Source: Io17-Chloro-G2 sp965226825
GTDB lineage: Bacteria > Chloroflexota > Dehalococcoidia > Lucifugimonadales > UBA3495
NCBI GenBank assembly: GCA_965226825.1
Contig: CBDDED010000003.1
Span: forward strand, 620,001-684,000
DNA: 64,000 nucleotides
Direction of reading: 5' to 3'
Part shown: positions 1-8,599 of the stretch, piece after piece
Numbering within the stretch: the stretch's first letter is position 1
Layout of the letters: each line of letters begins with the position of its first letter
The notes under the pieces: generated by a model
The model's input: the letters and a program-made list of their open reading frames with translations, nothing else
Databases searched by the model: none
What the model was told of the DNA's origin: nothing
Made by a program: the position numbers and the translations under genes

Positions 1-544
1 GCTCAAGGGCGCTGACACCATCCAGGCGGCTCCCCGGGGGTACAGTTCCTCAGTGGAATACGCCGATACTCCCATTGCCCAAAGCCTGAAGAGCGTGGCA
101 CAAGTCTACCTGGCCGGTCTCGGAACGCAGATGTTCTACACCGCCCACGGCAGCTTTGACACCCACTTCAACCAGGCGCCGACTCACACGAAACTGTGGA
201 TCGACACCTCCCGGGCAATTTCTGACTTCTTCGCCGACCTGAAAGAGCATGACGCCGGAGATAACCTGATCATGATGCTGTTTACCGAGTTCGGGCGCCG
301 GGTGAAGGACAATGGCACCGGCACCGACCACGGGGCCGCCGGGGCGGCTTTCGTCATTGGCGACGCCGTAAATGGCGGTATGTACAGCGAATACCCATCA
401 GTGCGCCCTGAAGACCTGCAGCAGGGAGACCTGGCGCCCAACTACGATTTCCGGGGTTTCTACTCCACAGTCATCGAAAAGTGGCTGGGCTTGGACCCGG
501 AACCCATCGTCGGTGGTAAATTCGAACAATTGGCATTCGTGTAA
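1..544 (+). CDS. DUF1501 family protein, C-terminal part (5' truncated by window)
   Basis: The reading frame is open from the first bases of the window with no stop upstream, so this is the C-terminal part (about 180 residues) of a longer gene. The segments EFGRRVKDNGTGTDHG and ending FYSTVIEKWLGLDP are typical of the C-terminus of DUF1501 proteins. These are sulfatase-like alkaline-phosphatase-fold proteins of unknown function, often exported and often next to DUF1800 genes. The GTG at 53 is internal to the frame and is unlikely to be the true start. The following NHL gene begins 12 bases after the stop, so the two are probably co-transcribed. Family assignment is good; function is unknown. 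Confidence 0.8.
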   Translation, partial: LKGADTIQAAPRGYSSSVEYADTPIAQSLKSVAQVYLAGLGTQMFYTAHGSFDTHFNQAPTHTKLWIDTSRAISDFFADLKEHDAGDNLIMMLFTEFGRRVKDNGTGTDHGAAGAAFVIGDAVNGGMYSEYPSVRPEDLQQGDLAPNYDFRGFYSTVIEKWLGLDPEPIVGGKFEQLAFV

Positions 545-555
545 GGAGTGACGCC

Positions 556-1554
556 ATGCTAACGACAGTGGCCGCAGGACGAGTCTTCGATTTCAGTCAT
601 TGCATCGGCATGTACGGCATGGCCGGCCAGGGCTTCTGGACGCCTCAGGACTTCGTCTTGGGTTCCGAAGGACTAGTCTATGTGCTTAACCGGGGCGCGG
701 AGGAATTGGGCCAGCGGGTGACCCGGTGCACTCTGGACCATCAATTTCTTGGCCAGTTCGGGGGTTTTGGCGAGGGTGACGGCCAATTCATTTGGCCCTG
801 TTCCATCGACCTGGACCGGGAAGGCCAGGTGTACACCTCCGACGAAAGGCTGCACCGCATCACCGTGTTCGACAAAGACGGCGTGTTTCTATCAAAGTGG
901 GGAACACCGGGCAGCGCCGACGGGGAGTTGAACGGCCCTTCGGGAATAGCTTTCGACGCCGATGACAACCTGCTGGTGGTGGACAGCCAGAATTGCCGGA
1001 TACAGAAATTCTCCAAGGACGGCCGGTTTCTGGCCAAATGGGGCGAGCGGGGCAGCGGCGATGGGCAACTGGAACTGCCCTGGGGCATTTGCCTCGACAG
1101 CAACGGGGACGTTTACGTCGCCGATTGGGGGAACAGGCGGGTCCAGAAATTCTCGGCCAGCGGACAGTTCCTGAGGAAGTTTGAAGGGACCGCGTCGGGG
1201 GTTGGAGCTTTGAACCGTCCCTCCGGGGTCGTCGTGGACTCGGACGGCGACGTGTACGTCACCGACTGGTCGGACCACCGGGTCCAGGTGTACGGACCAG
1301 ACGGGGTTTTCGTCACCACTTTGGTTGGCGACGCGCAGGTTCCCTCTCCCTGGGTCGACACCTACCTGGAGGCCAACCCTGACATTGGGAAGGCCCGCCG
1401 CCGCGTGAACCTCGAACCGGAATGGCGGTTCCGAAGGCCGGTGGCGATAAACGTCGACAAAGAAGACCGGATCTTCGTCCTTGAAGTGCTCAGGCACCGC
1501 ATCCAGGTCTACACCAAAGAGAGGGACTACGAAGAGGCCGCAATAAACCTCTAG
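556..1554 (+). CDS. NHL-repeat beta-propeller protein
   Basis: The 332-residue protein is made of repeated NHL blades. Blades of the type NGPSGIAFDADDNLLVVDSQ, LPWGICLDSNGDVYVADWGN and RPSGVVVDSDGDVYVTDWSD recur about every 45 residues, each ending in an R-(I/V)-Q-(K/V)-(F/Y) strand. This predicts a six-bladed beta-propeller. NHL propellers usually bind ligands or proteins, and some are lyases or hydrolases; no catalytic assignment is possible here. There is no obvious signal peptide. A Shine-Dalgarno AAGGAG lies 7 bases before the ATG and overlaps the stop of the DUF1501 gene, supporting one transcript. A strong terminator follows the gene. Confidence 0.85.
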   Translation: MLTTVAAGRVFDFSHCIGMYGMAGQGFWTPQDFVLGSEGLVYVLNRGAEELGQRVTRCTLDHQFLGQFGGFGEGDGQFIWPCSIDLDREGQVYTSDERLHRITVFDKDGVFLSKWGTPGSADGELNGPSGIAFDADDNLLVVDSQNCRIQKFSKDGRFLAKWGERGSGDGQLELPWGICLDSNGDVYVADWGNRRVQKFSASGQFLRKFEGTASGVGALNRPSGVVVDSDGDVYVTDWSDHRVQVYGPDGVFVTTLVGDAQVPSPWVDTYLEANPDIGKARRRVNLEPEWRFRRPVAINVDKEDRIFVLEVLRHRIQVYTKERDYEEAAINL

Positions 1555-1578
1555 CCCCCAACCCACCGGCAAACTTAA

Positions 1579-1612
1579 CCCCACCTCCAAACTATTGAGG
1601 TGGGGTTTTTTC
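1579..1612 (+). terminator. Rho-independent terminator after the NHL gene
   Basis: A perfect 9-bp stem, CCCCACCTC (1579-1587) with GAGGTGGGG (1597-1605), encloses a 9-base loop and is followed by a run of T. It lies 25 bases after the NHL stop codon and should end the DUF1501-NHL transcript. Confidence 0.9.
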
Positions 1613-1812
1613 GTGCGCTAACCGCCATCACACCGCATTGCACGCCGATGGACCGCGCCCGGAACAGCGCTACCGTATTCTGAGATCGGAGGACTTGAGC
1701 AAGCCGGCTACTTCAGGGCGTCGGCGTTGTGGTGTCCGTCGCGCCCCTCCCCTGTCATTGTCATGAAAATAGGCCATTTACGCATCTTAAGGTGGCTTCG
1801 GCAAAGCCATCC

Positions 1813-2003
1813 GTCATTCTCGCCGCAGCGGGAATCCAGAGCCCTTTTCATCCAATAAGCGGGCTCAGGCATCCAAGGTAAAGTCCCGCGGCAACGCCGA
1901 CGGAAGGGAGAGTGTCGTGTGCCCACGCCGGGCACTGCCCCGTTGCAATAAACGCGTCGAGGTAAGGAATGGCGTCTGGATTCCCGCTGCGGCCAGAGTG
2001 ACC
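1813..2003. repeat. Intergenic inverted-repeat element (dRS3-like hairpin pair), copy 1
   Basis: A hairpin-forming repeat at about 1813-1844 is matched in inverted orientation at 1975-2003; the outer 28 bases agree at nearly every position. This is one member of the family described at 55870-56144. The gap 1555-2103 holds the terminator, this element and nothing else that I can recognise. Confidence 0.7.
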
Positions 2004-2103
2004 AAATGCGGGCGCAGCCGGACATAAGAAAGCCGGGAAGCCTGCGGACTTATGCCCTCATGCTCCCCGGCGTATTGCGACCCGTTGTTATGGACCCGTA
2101 GGG

Positions 2104-3201
2104 TTATGCGCCGTTCTCCGGGCGAAGCACGGCGAAGCACTTGTCGGAGTTGAAGATGTGGGTCTCCAGGTAGTCGAAGATCTCTGCCTTGTAACCTTCC
2201 ATCGCCCCAGACATGCAGATCCAATTCCGGAACTCTTGCTGACCGGAATCGTCGACCTGATCGTTGGTTAGTTCGGCCCACTTGCCGAATTCGCCGTCGC
2301 GCAGTTGGGCGTGGTGCTTCCGGTCCGCCTCGATGTCCGGCCAGAGCCAGTAGTGCTTGGCCACGAGGAACGCGTGAGACCAACCCGAAGAAGCCATAAC
2401 CACGTACTTGCCGGGCAGGTCTTCCAGGATTCCTCGGATCCTCCTGCCCAGGTCCACACAGCCGGCGGGGCTTGTGGAAGGCGGAGCGAAGTCATCTCCG
2501 AAGGGTTCATTCTTCCGGTTCGGGTCAAGGTGGGAGATGAAGCCGCGGCTTTGGATCACGTTTTTGCCGTAGGCGTTCACCTGAATGGGAACCACCGGGT
2601 AGTCGAACCCTTTGCGGTCCCAGTCCAGATACAGCAAGGCGTTCAAGAAGGCATGGGTCAACGTCGTCGGGCCGTGGTCATCAGCGTGGTGGCTGTTGGT
2701 CAGGGAGTAGGTCATGGGGAACCCCTGCTCCAACAGACTGCTGGCAATGTGCTTGCCCAGCTTCTTGTCGCCCCGATGCACGAAGGTCTTATCGTCGGGT
2801 TCGCCCCAGACGTTCTCGCCGCGCCCGGGACCACCCAGAGAATGCAGGAAGGGCTGGCTCACCATTTCGTCTCGAATATGCACACAAAACGGAGGGACGC
2901 AGTCTTCCTTGAAATTTTCGTACTGGTCGTCGCCAAAGATTATGATCCCGTCCGGCCCGAAGTCATCTATCGCTCGTCGTACCGATCGGAACCCCTCGAT
3001 CATCCGCTCCCGGTGCTCGATGGTCAAAGCCTTTTCGTTGGCGTACTCCTCTTGCATCTGCTCGGGCCAGTTTTCCGGGTTCTTCATCTCGTCGGGGACC
3101 AGGGGGCTTTTGGCAGCCAACCGGACCAGGCCGGCGTAAGTATCCGAATTAGATAGCAGCGGCGGGTAGTGGGTTACCCCTGCTCCCATGATTTGGCCCA
3201 T
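2104..3201 (-). CDS. Class III extradiol dioxygenase, LigB-like catalytic subunit
   Basis: This 365-residue protein resembles the catalytic B subunit of class III extradiol ring-cleavage dioxygenases (protocatechuate 4,5-dioxygenase LigB type). Visible features are an N-terminal GAGVTHYPPLL segment, with a His that is a typical Fe(II) ligand, the GPDGIIIFGDDQYENF strand, SLTNSHHADDHGPTTLTHAF, and the C-terminal MASSGWSHAFL segment. Members open the ring of catechol-like substrates with non-haem Fe(II). I chose ATG 3201 because AGGAGG (3209-3214 on this strand) lies 7 bases upstream; the frame is open further upstream but that part looks non-coding. No LigA-type small subunit is adjacent. The substrate cannot be stated. 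Confidence 0.85.
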   Translation of the reverse strand: MGQIMGAGVTHYPPLLSNSDTYAGLVRLAAKSPLVPDEMKNPENWPEQMQEEYANEKALTIEHRERMIEGFRSVRRAIDDFGPDGIIIFGDDQYENFKEDCVPPFCVHIRDEMVSQPFLHSLGGPGRGENVWGEPDDKTFVHRGDKKLGKHIASSLLEQGFPMTYSLTNSHHADDHGPTTLTHAFLNALLYLDWDRKGFDYPVVPIQVNAYGKNVIQSRGFISHLDPNRKNEPFGDDFAPPSTSPAGCVDLGRRIRGILEDLPGKYVVMASSGWSHAFLVAKHYWLWPDIEADRKHHAQLRDGEFGKWAELTNDQVDDSGQQEFRNWICMSGAMEGYKAEIFDYLETHIFNSDKCFAVLRPENGA

Positions 3202-3387
3202 GATGTTGCCTCCTTGGCGGTGTGCGTTAGTCCTTCCGTCACCGGGCCCAAAAGTAAACCCGATACTCCATATTACCATGTACCGAGACCAACGACACCT
3301 TAACGTTCGAGAAACTACGGGGAAGCAACCGCTGGTTTGGCTAACGGCCGTCTCCGGCAAGGTCTTGAAGATGCTATTGATCCCCTC

Positions 3388-3518
3388 CGGTGATCCCCGC
3401 CGCAGCGGGAATCCGGAGCCCTGATTGTCCGGCAGAACGTTAGGCGAGGATGACGCCTCTTGGGTATGCGAGAACTTGAGAATTTCCGGGATTCCCGCTG
3501 CCGCGAAGATCACGGGGG
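3388..3518. repeat. Intergenic inverted-repeat element, copy 2
   Basis: A copy of the hairpin repeat at 3388-3418, with core CCCGCCGCAGCGGGAAT, pairs with an inverted copy at 3485-3518. It is the same family as the copies at 1813, 23934, 41734, 45317, 50015, 53405 and 55870. The rest of the gap 3202-3646 shows no gene. Confidence 0.65.
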
Positions 3519-3646
3519 CAGATTGAACGGCCCCGTGAGATGGGCAGATTTGCTTTGATAGACAACTGCCGGTATGTTAAGCGTGGTGGAACACAATTAG
3601 CCCGCCAGCCTTGATACCCCAGTCTTGATATCAAAGGGAGGTCGCC

Positions 3647-4744
3647 ATGGCCGGGATCGTTGATGCCGACACCCACATCCTGGAACCCCGCGAGATGTGG
3701 GATTTCTTCGACAAAGAACTCGCTAGTGAATGTCCTACCGTTGTATCCGGCCCCAACCGGCTGCACTGGCTGATCGACGGTTCTCTTTTCCCAAACGCCG
3801 GCGGCAAGCACGGAGCCAACCTGGCAACACCGGTTAGCGACGACCTGCGAGCACAACGGCCCGACGTTGGCGCCCGTGAGTTGATGGATATCGAATATCG
3901 CCTTGCGGACATGGACGCCATGGGCGTCGAAACCCAAGTGGTATACCCAACCCTGTTCCTGGCTTTTCTTACCGAAGACGCGGGGCTGGACCTGGCTCTC
4001 GCCCAGGCCTACAATCGCTTTTTGGGCAAAGCCTACGAGAAGAGCGGCGGCCGGATCCGCTGGGTGGCCATTCCCCCCCTGCGGTCAATGGAATCGGCTG
4101 CTGACGAACTCAAGTGGGCCAAGGCGCATGGCGCCGTGGGCGTATTTTTCCGCGGGCTGGAGGACGACCTCTCCCTGGATGAACCCTACTTTTATCCAGC
4201 ATATGAAGCAGCAGAGAAGCTGGATTTGCCTATTTGCATTCACACCGGCGCGGGTAGCCCCACCATGACCGCAATGTTCAACATCAACCGGAGCCGTGTT
4301 TTCCCCCACGTTAGGATGCTGCCCCTGATGGCGTTCCGCAACCTGGTGGCCAACAACATTCCCCAGATGTTTCCCACCCTGCGGTTTGGATTCATCGAAA
4401 CCGGCGCTTCCTGGGTACCGTATGTGCTGAAGGCCATACGGCGCGGTGGCAACCAGAACACATCGGTGGAAGACTGGGGACCGGAGCTTTTCCGAAGCCA
4501 GCGGCTTTACATCAGCTATGAAATCGATGAAGACCTGCCCTACCTGGAGAAGTTCATTGGGGCGGACAACCTCGTGCTTGGCACCGACTACGGCCATCAC
4601 GGCAGCCTGGATGGCCGTGGAGGCGACCAATCAGCCCAACCCCAAATGATTGCCGACCTGCAGGCCCGGGAGGAAATCGACAGCAGCCTCCTGGACAAAC
4701 TCTTGATAGAAAATCCTCGCCGATTTTACGGGCTTTCAGACTGA
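3647..4744 (+). CDS. Amidohydrolase family protein (amidohydrolase 2 / ACMSD-like)
   Basis: The 365-residue protein is a metal-dependent TIM-barrel hydrolase of the amidohydrolase-2 type (ACMSD, gamma-resorcylate decarboxylase and relatives). It opens with VDADTHILEP, the D-x-H metal-binding variant of this branch. Then come PICIHTGAG, with the barrel His, and near the end LGTDYGHHGSLDG, with the conserved Asp. A GGGAGG ribosome-binding site precedes the ATG. Relatives hydrolyse or decarboxylate aromatic or ring-opened acids. A dioxygenase lies across the divergent gap, so a linked aromatic pathway is possible but inferred only from position. Confidence 0.85.
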   Translation: MAGIVDADTHILEPREMWDFFDKELASECPTVVSGPNRLHWLIDGSLFPNAGGKHGANLATPVSDDLRAQRPDVGARELMDIEYRLADMDAMGVETQVVYPTLFLAFLTEDAGLDLALAQAYNRFLGKAYEKSGGRIRWVAIPPLRSMESAADELKWAKAHGAVGVFFRGLEDDLSLDEPYFYPAYEAAEKLDLPICIHTGAGSPTMTAMFNINRSRVFPHVRMLPLMAFRNLVANNIPQMFPTLRFGFIETGASWVPYVLKAIRRGGNQNTSVEDWGPELFRSQRLYISYEIDEDLPYLEKFIGADNLVLGTDYGHHGSLDGRGGDQSAQPQMIADLQAREEIDSSLLDKLLIENPRRFYGLSD

Positions 4745-4823
4745 CCACCATGGAAACACGGTCCCCTGACAATGTGGGTCGATGACTATGCAGGGTAGCT
4801 AGGCGAACATCCTGTAACGTAGA

Positions 4824-5363
4824 ATGAATGGCATGACGACATCGTTACCAACAGCCGGAGACCAGAGCAGCGACGACCACTCGGCCCTGAGCCGCAGGTT
4901 CGTGGAACACGCGAAGGATGAGTTAAGCAAAGGCGACCGACTCCAAGCGTCGGAAAAAGTTTGGGGGGCGGTTGCCCATGCTATCAAGGCTATAGCGGTC
5001 CAACGCGGCTGGAGACACCAGCGCCACAGCCTCATTACCGCTATTGGCGACCAGTTAGCATTGGAATACGGCCGGCCTGACTTTTCCACCACGGTCAGCA
5101 TGGCGGAAACGCTCCACGTCAACTATTACGAGAATCAAAGGGAGGAGCCAGCCATTCGCGCAATAATCGCCGCCGTCGAGCCCTTCATCGTCGAGTTGGA
5201 ACAAGTGCGCACCTCTCTGCCTCGACCCTACACGGTGACGAACGCGTCTGAACAACGCCTTTTGCAGCGTATATTAGGACGGAGCGTCCAGATAAACGAC
5301 TATTCGGACGTTGGCTTTTCTCAACCGCCGGACGCCATTGGCGAAGGGACCCCGGAGGTCTGA
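4824..5363 (+). CDS. PaREP1/HEPN-like protein
   Basis: The 179-residue protein has an N-terminal helical segment, AKDELSKGDRLQASEKVWGA followed by VAHAIKAIAVQRGW, that resembles PaREP1-type HEPN-fold domains. In these, a helical bundle with a conserved GDxxQASEKxWxAxAHAIKA pattern is common. HEPN proteins are often RNases or act with nucleotidyltransferases in toxin-antitoxin or defence modules. The canonical catalytic R-x4-6-H is not clear, so activity cannot be claimed. No antitoxin is adjacent. The ATG at 4824 has no good ribosome-binding site, and ATG 4833 is an alternative. Confidence 0.6.
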   Translation: MNGMTTSLPTAGDQSSDDHSALSRRFVEHAKDELSKGDRLQASEKVWGAVAHAIKAIAVQRGWRHQRHSLITAIGDQLALEYGRPDFSTTVSMAETLHVNYYENQREEPAIRAIIAAVEPFIVELEQVRTSLPRPYTVTNASEQRLLQRILGRSVQINDYSDVGFSQPPDAIGEGTPEV

Positions 5364-5395
5364 GCAACAGCTATCCCAAGGGAAGCGTACAGCCG

Positions 5396-5833
5396 TCAGT
5401 TCTTGGAAATGCCCGACGCCAATGCACCGGTTTGCTCATTAACCAGGAACGAGGCGGCATCCTTGCCATAAGCCGTTTCCAACTCAGCGTCGAACCTCTG
5501 CCCTCCCAGACCCCCGATCACCTCGTACCGCCTCTCGGTGAACAACCGGCCTTGGAACTCGGAGTGCTTCACCTCTCGGGTGTCCTCCCCGGCAAGGTAC
5601 ATCTCCACGGCCTGCACCATGAGGTCCTCAAAGTGATCGTGTTGCAGATGGTTGGCGGACTTGAGGAAGACGTAACCCCAGCGGATACCCTTGTGTTCCA
5701 ACATTGGTTTGACAAGCTCCTGATAGGTCGGCCGGTTGACTATTAGTAATATGATACCTGATTCTGCCGGACGGCTGGCAACAGTTAATTCATCGACGCA
5801 GGGGTTATCGATTCGCCATGGTGGCAGGGCCAC
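5396..5833 (-). CDS. Hypothetical protein, 145 aa
   Basis: I do not recognise this protein. It has a mixed composition with segments such as RPTYQELVKPMLEHKGIRWG and FLKSANHLQHDHFEDL. The best start is a GTG 37 bases downstream of the PD-(D/E)XK nuclease stop on the same strand, but no convincing ribosome-binding site precedes it. There is no other good start before an internal ATG, so the gene may be 5'-truncated. Its place between a nuclease-fold gene and a HEPN-like gene hints at an accessory module; this is inference only. Confidence 0.4.
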   Translation of the reverse strand: MALPPWRIDNPCVDELTVASRPAESGIILLIVNRPTYQELVKPMLEHKGIRWGYVFLKSANHLQHDHFEDLMVQAVEMYLAGEDTREVKHSEFQGRLFTERRYEVIGGLGGQRFDAELETAYGKDAASFLVNEQTGALASGISKN

Positions 5834-5870
5834 AAAGCATCGAAGCTGCGCTTGGCTTGGCCGGTGAGCG

Positions 5871-6677
5871 TTAGAAAAGGTTGGCCCTGGCTCTGGCGTA
5901 CGCGCAGTTTTCGCAAGACGGGTTGGGTTCAGGGACTTCCGGCGAGTTCAAGACTTGGATCATTTCCCAGAGCCGTTCATCTATCCAATCCGAGTTCCAC
6001 CGGTATGGAACCAGGGTCTCCTGGAACAGCATCTGGCCGTTGAAACCTGGGGTGCTCCGGTCGGCGTTGCAGACGTAGAAATACCCGGTATGCCATACCG
6101 GGAATCCCATCTTGACTAACAGATAGGCGTAAACATCCAACTGTACCTTGTAGCTTTGGTGATACGTCTGATCCAGGTATCGCTGCGTACGAACGGGGTA
6201 GGGACTAGCCTGGGACTTGTAGTCGACGATGATGAGTTGTTGCTCTGTCCGGCTGTACCAGACGTCGTCAACGCCCCCATGGAGAACGATGTTAGAACCT
6301 TCGATCCGGTGTTCCAGCCCGTGGTGCAAAGAATCCCGCCACTTGTCCAAGTCGGGATGTTGGTAGGGCACGACATCGGCGAGGCCGAATTTCAGGAAGG
6401 AGGGATGAGGCTCCTGCTTTTGCCGGTAGTCATCGAACTCTCTTTTCAGAAGTTCGTCAGTGGTGGAGTTCAGGCTCCAACCCGGGGTTGAGGGCGATAC
6501 CAGGCCCTTAACCCGGTCAAGGTAAAAGCAACGCTGACAGCTCAGGAAGTCGTTGAATTTTCCGCGGCTGATTCGGAACGGTCCGGTCTGCCCCGGCTCG
6601 TACCTGGAAGATGGGCGGCTGCGAATCCCGGAAGCCTCCACCAATTCACCCTTGGAATTTCTTTTGAGGCTGATCAT
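5871..6677 (-). CDS. PD-(D/E)XK nuclease superfamily protein (RecB/Cas4-like fold)
   Basis: The 268-residue protein shows the PD-(D/E)XK core: VLHGGVDDVWYS, where the first Asp is the likely metal ligand, followed by QQLIIVDYKSQAS, the D-x-K motif. A pair of cysteines near the N-terminus (LSCQRCFYLDR) and another at the C-terminus (SCENCAYARA) could together bind an iron-sulfur cluster or zinc, as in AddB or Cas4-type nucleases. No cas genes or helicase genes are adjacent. It is probably a stand-alone RecB-family exonuclease or repair nuclease. It starts at ATG 6677 and is followed on the same strand by the unknown 145-aa frame. Confidence 0.75.
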   Translation of the reverse strand: MISLKRNSKGELVEASGIRSRPSSRYEPGQTGPFRISRGKFNDFLSCQRCFYLDRVKGLVSPSTPGWSLNSTTDELLKREFDDYRQKQEPHPSFLKFGLADVVPYQHPDLDKWRDSLHHGLEHRIEGSNIVLHGGVDDVWYSRTEQQLIIVDYKSQASPYPVRTQRYLDQTYHQSYKVQLDVYAYLLVKMGFPVWHTGYFYVCNADRSTPGFNGQMLFQETLVPYRWNSDWIDERLWEMIQVLNSPEVPEPNPSCENCAYARARANLF

Positions 6678-6727
6678 GGCAGTATTTTACTCCGAAGCTG
6701 CGGCTGGGGCCGGGCCGCCGCCGGCAG

Positions 6728-8392
6728 TCAGCTCAGGCCGGTGACCTGGCCGGCTTCGTCAACATCCATGTCCAGGGCCAGGGGTCGGCTGGGTAGGCCG
6801 GGGAGGGTTTCGATTCTACCGGCCAGCGTGTACAGGAACCCGGCCCCTATCGAGGCGCGAATGTCCGTTATCGGGAAGGTGTAGCCGGAAGGACTGCCCC
6901 GGAGCGTGGGGTCGTGGGATATGGACAGGTGGGTCTTGGCCATGCAAATGGGCAGGTTGCCCCATCCCTGGGATTGGAAATCACGCGACTTGCGCCGCGC
7001 TTCTGCCGACCAGGACACGTCGCTTGCGCCATAGACCTTTTGGGCCAGGGCAAGCACTTTCTCTTCCACTGTAGAGTCGAGGTCGTAGGCGTACCGGACC
7101 GAAGAAGGGCCAGTGGGAGAGCTATTACCGGATGTGGCCTGGACCACGGCCTCGGCCAGGGCAATCCCTCCCTCGCCGCCGTCGGTGAACCCGGAAATTT
7201 CGGCCGAGGCTGCGGCGCCGGCCTGTTGCGCAATGTTTCGCACCGCCTCCAGTTCTTCGGGGCTGTCTCCTTCAAAACGGTTAATCGCCACCACCAGAGG
7301 TAGCCCGAAACCGGTGATCATCCGCGCTAGGTGGTCCAGGTTGGCGCCGCCGGCGGTTGTTGCCGCCAGGTTGGGGCGGGCCAAATCCCGGCGACTCGCG
7401 CCGCCGTGCCATCGCAGGGCCCTCAGCGACGCAACCATGACCACTGCATCCGGGACCAGGCCGCTCTGCCGGGCTTTGATGTGCATGAACTTTTCGAAAC
7501 CCAGGTCCGCCCCGAAGCCCGCTTCGGTCACCACGTAGTCGGCATAGGCCAGTCCGATACGGTCGGCCAGGATGGAGTTACAGCCGTGGGCGATGTTTCC
7601 GAAGGGACCGGCGTGGATCAAGGCGGGCTGCCCTTCCAGGGTTTGCACCAGGTTGGGCATGATTGCATGGCGCATCACGGTCATCAAAGCGCCGGTCACG
7701 CCAAGGTCCGCCACCGACACCGGGTCTCCCGCCCGGTTGCTGCCCACCACAATTCGGGACAGCCGGTTTCGCATGTCTTCCAGTCCGTCGGACAGCGCCA
7801 GCAGGGCCATAATCTCCGACGCGGTAACGATGTCAAAGCGGGTCTCCCGCAACGTGCTGTTAGCGCTCCCGCCCAGCCCGGTCACCACCTGGCGCAGAGC
7901 ACGGTCCGAAGCGTCGGTGACCCGGGACCATTGGATACCCGTGGGGTCCATGCCAGACGCCTTGTCGCGGTAGACTGCGTTGTCCACCAGGGCGGCCAGC
8001 AAGTTGTGTGTGGATGCCACGGCGTGGGCGTCCCCCGTGAAGTGGATGTTGATCTCGTCCTCAGGGACCACCATGGCCCGGCCTCCACCAGTCCCGCCAC
8101 CCTTGATGCCGTATATCGGGCCCAGGGAAGGCTCGCGGAGATTGACCACGGGACGCAGCCCCAGCTTTCCCATGCCCTGGGTAAGACCGATGGCGGTAGT
8201 GGTCTTACCTTCCCCGGCGGGCGTTGGTGTAATGCCGGTCACCACGATCAGCTTGGCTCCATCGCCTGTCTGTGGACGTCTCCTACCTTCGGCCAGGGCA
8301 TCCAGCGATATCTTGGCTTTGTAATGCCCGTAGGGGACCAGGTGCTCCGTTCTGATGCCCAGGTCCACGGCGATCTTGTTGATAGGCTCCAT
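6728..8392 (-). CDS. fhs: Formate--tetrahydrofolate ligase
   Basis: This 554-residue protein is the usual length for the enzyme. It catalyses ATP-dependent formation of 10-formyl-tetrahydrofolate from formate. The P-loop TPTPAGEGKTTTAIGL lies near residue 55, and the family hallmarks MVVPEDEINIHFTGD, IHAGPFGNIAHGCNS and the YVVTEAGFGADLGFEKF region are all present. It enters formate into the one-carbon pool that metH, on the same strand 0.9 kb upstream, also uses. I saw no folate or ZTP riboswitch in the 200 bases before it. Confidence 0.97.
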   Translation of the reverse strand: MEPINKIAVDLGIRTEHLVPYGHYKAKISLDALAEGRRRPQTGDGAKLIVVTGITPTPAGEGKTTTAIGLTQGMGKLGLRPVVNLREPSLGPIYGIKGGGTGGGRAMVVPEDEINIHFTGDAHAVASTHNLLAALVDNAVYRDKASGMDPTGIQWSRVTDASDRALRQVVTGLGGSANSTLRETRFDIVTASEIMALLALSDGLEDMRNRLSRIVVGSNRAGDPVSVADLGVTGALMTVMRHAIMPNLVQTLEGQPALIHAGPFGNIAHGCNSILADRIGLAYADYVVTEAGFGADLGFEKFMHIKARQSGLVPDAVVMVASLRALRWHGGASRRDLARPNLAATTAGGANLDHLARMITGFGLPLVVAINRFEGDSPEELEAVRNIAQQAGAAASAEISGFTDGGEGGIALAEAVVQATSGNSSPTGPSSVRYAYDLDSTVEEKVLALAQKVYGASDVSWSAEARRKSRDFQSQGWGNLPICMAKTHLSISHDPTLRGSPSGYTFPITDIRASIGAGFLYTLAGRIETLPGLPSRPLALDMDVDEAGQVTGLS

Positions 8393-8599
8393 GGCGTTCC
8401 CTCCTCAGCGAAGGCGGTGTAAGACGATGCAAGGCGATATGTTGTAAGTGGATCGCCGTTGAGAGTTTGGGTTGATATTGAAAGAGGCTGCCTCGGTTAA
8501 TCCCTTGACGTAGAAGGACGCCGCTCCGGGGAAAGTGTCGCCGTCTACCACTGCCGTACCCGACGACAGCGACGTCGGCCGTGGGTAATCCCGGGCCGG

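Noticed and set aside
8393..8599. Folate or ZTP riboswitch before fhs
   Set aside because: Neither the THF nor the ZTP conserved cores were recognised on the minus strand.
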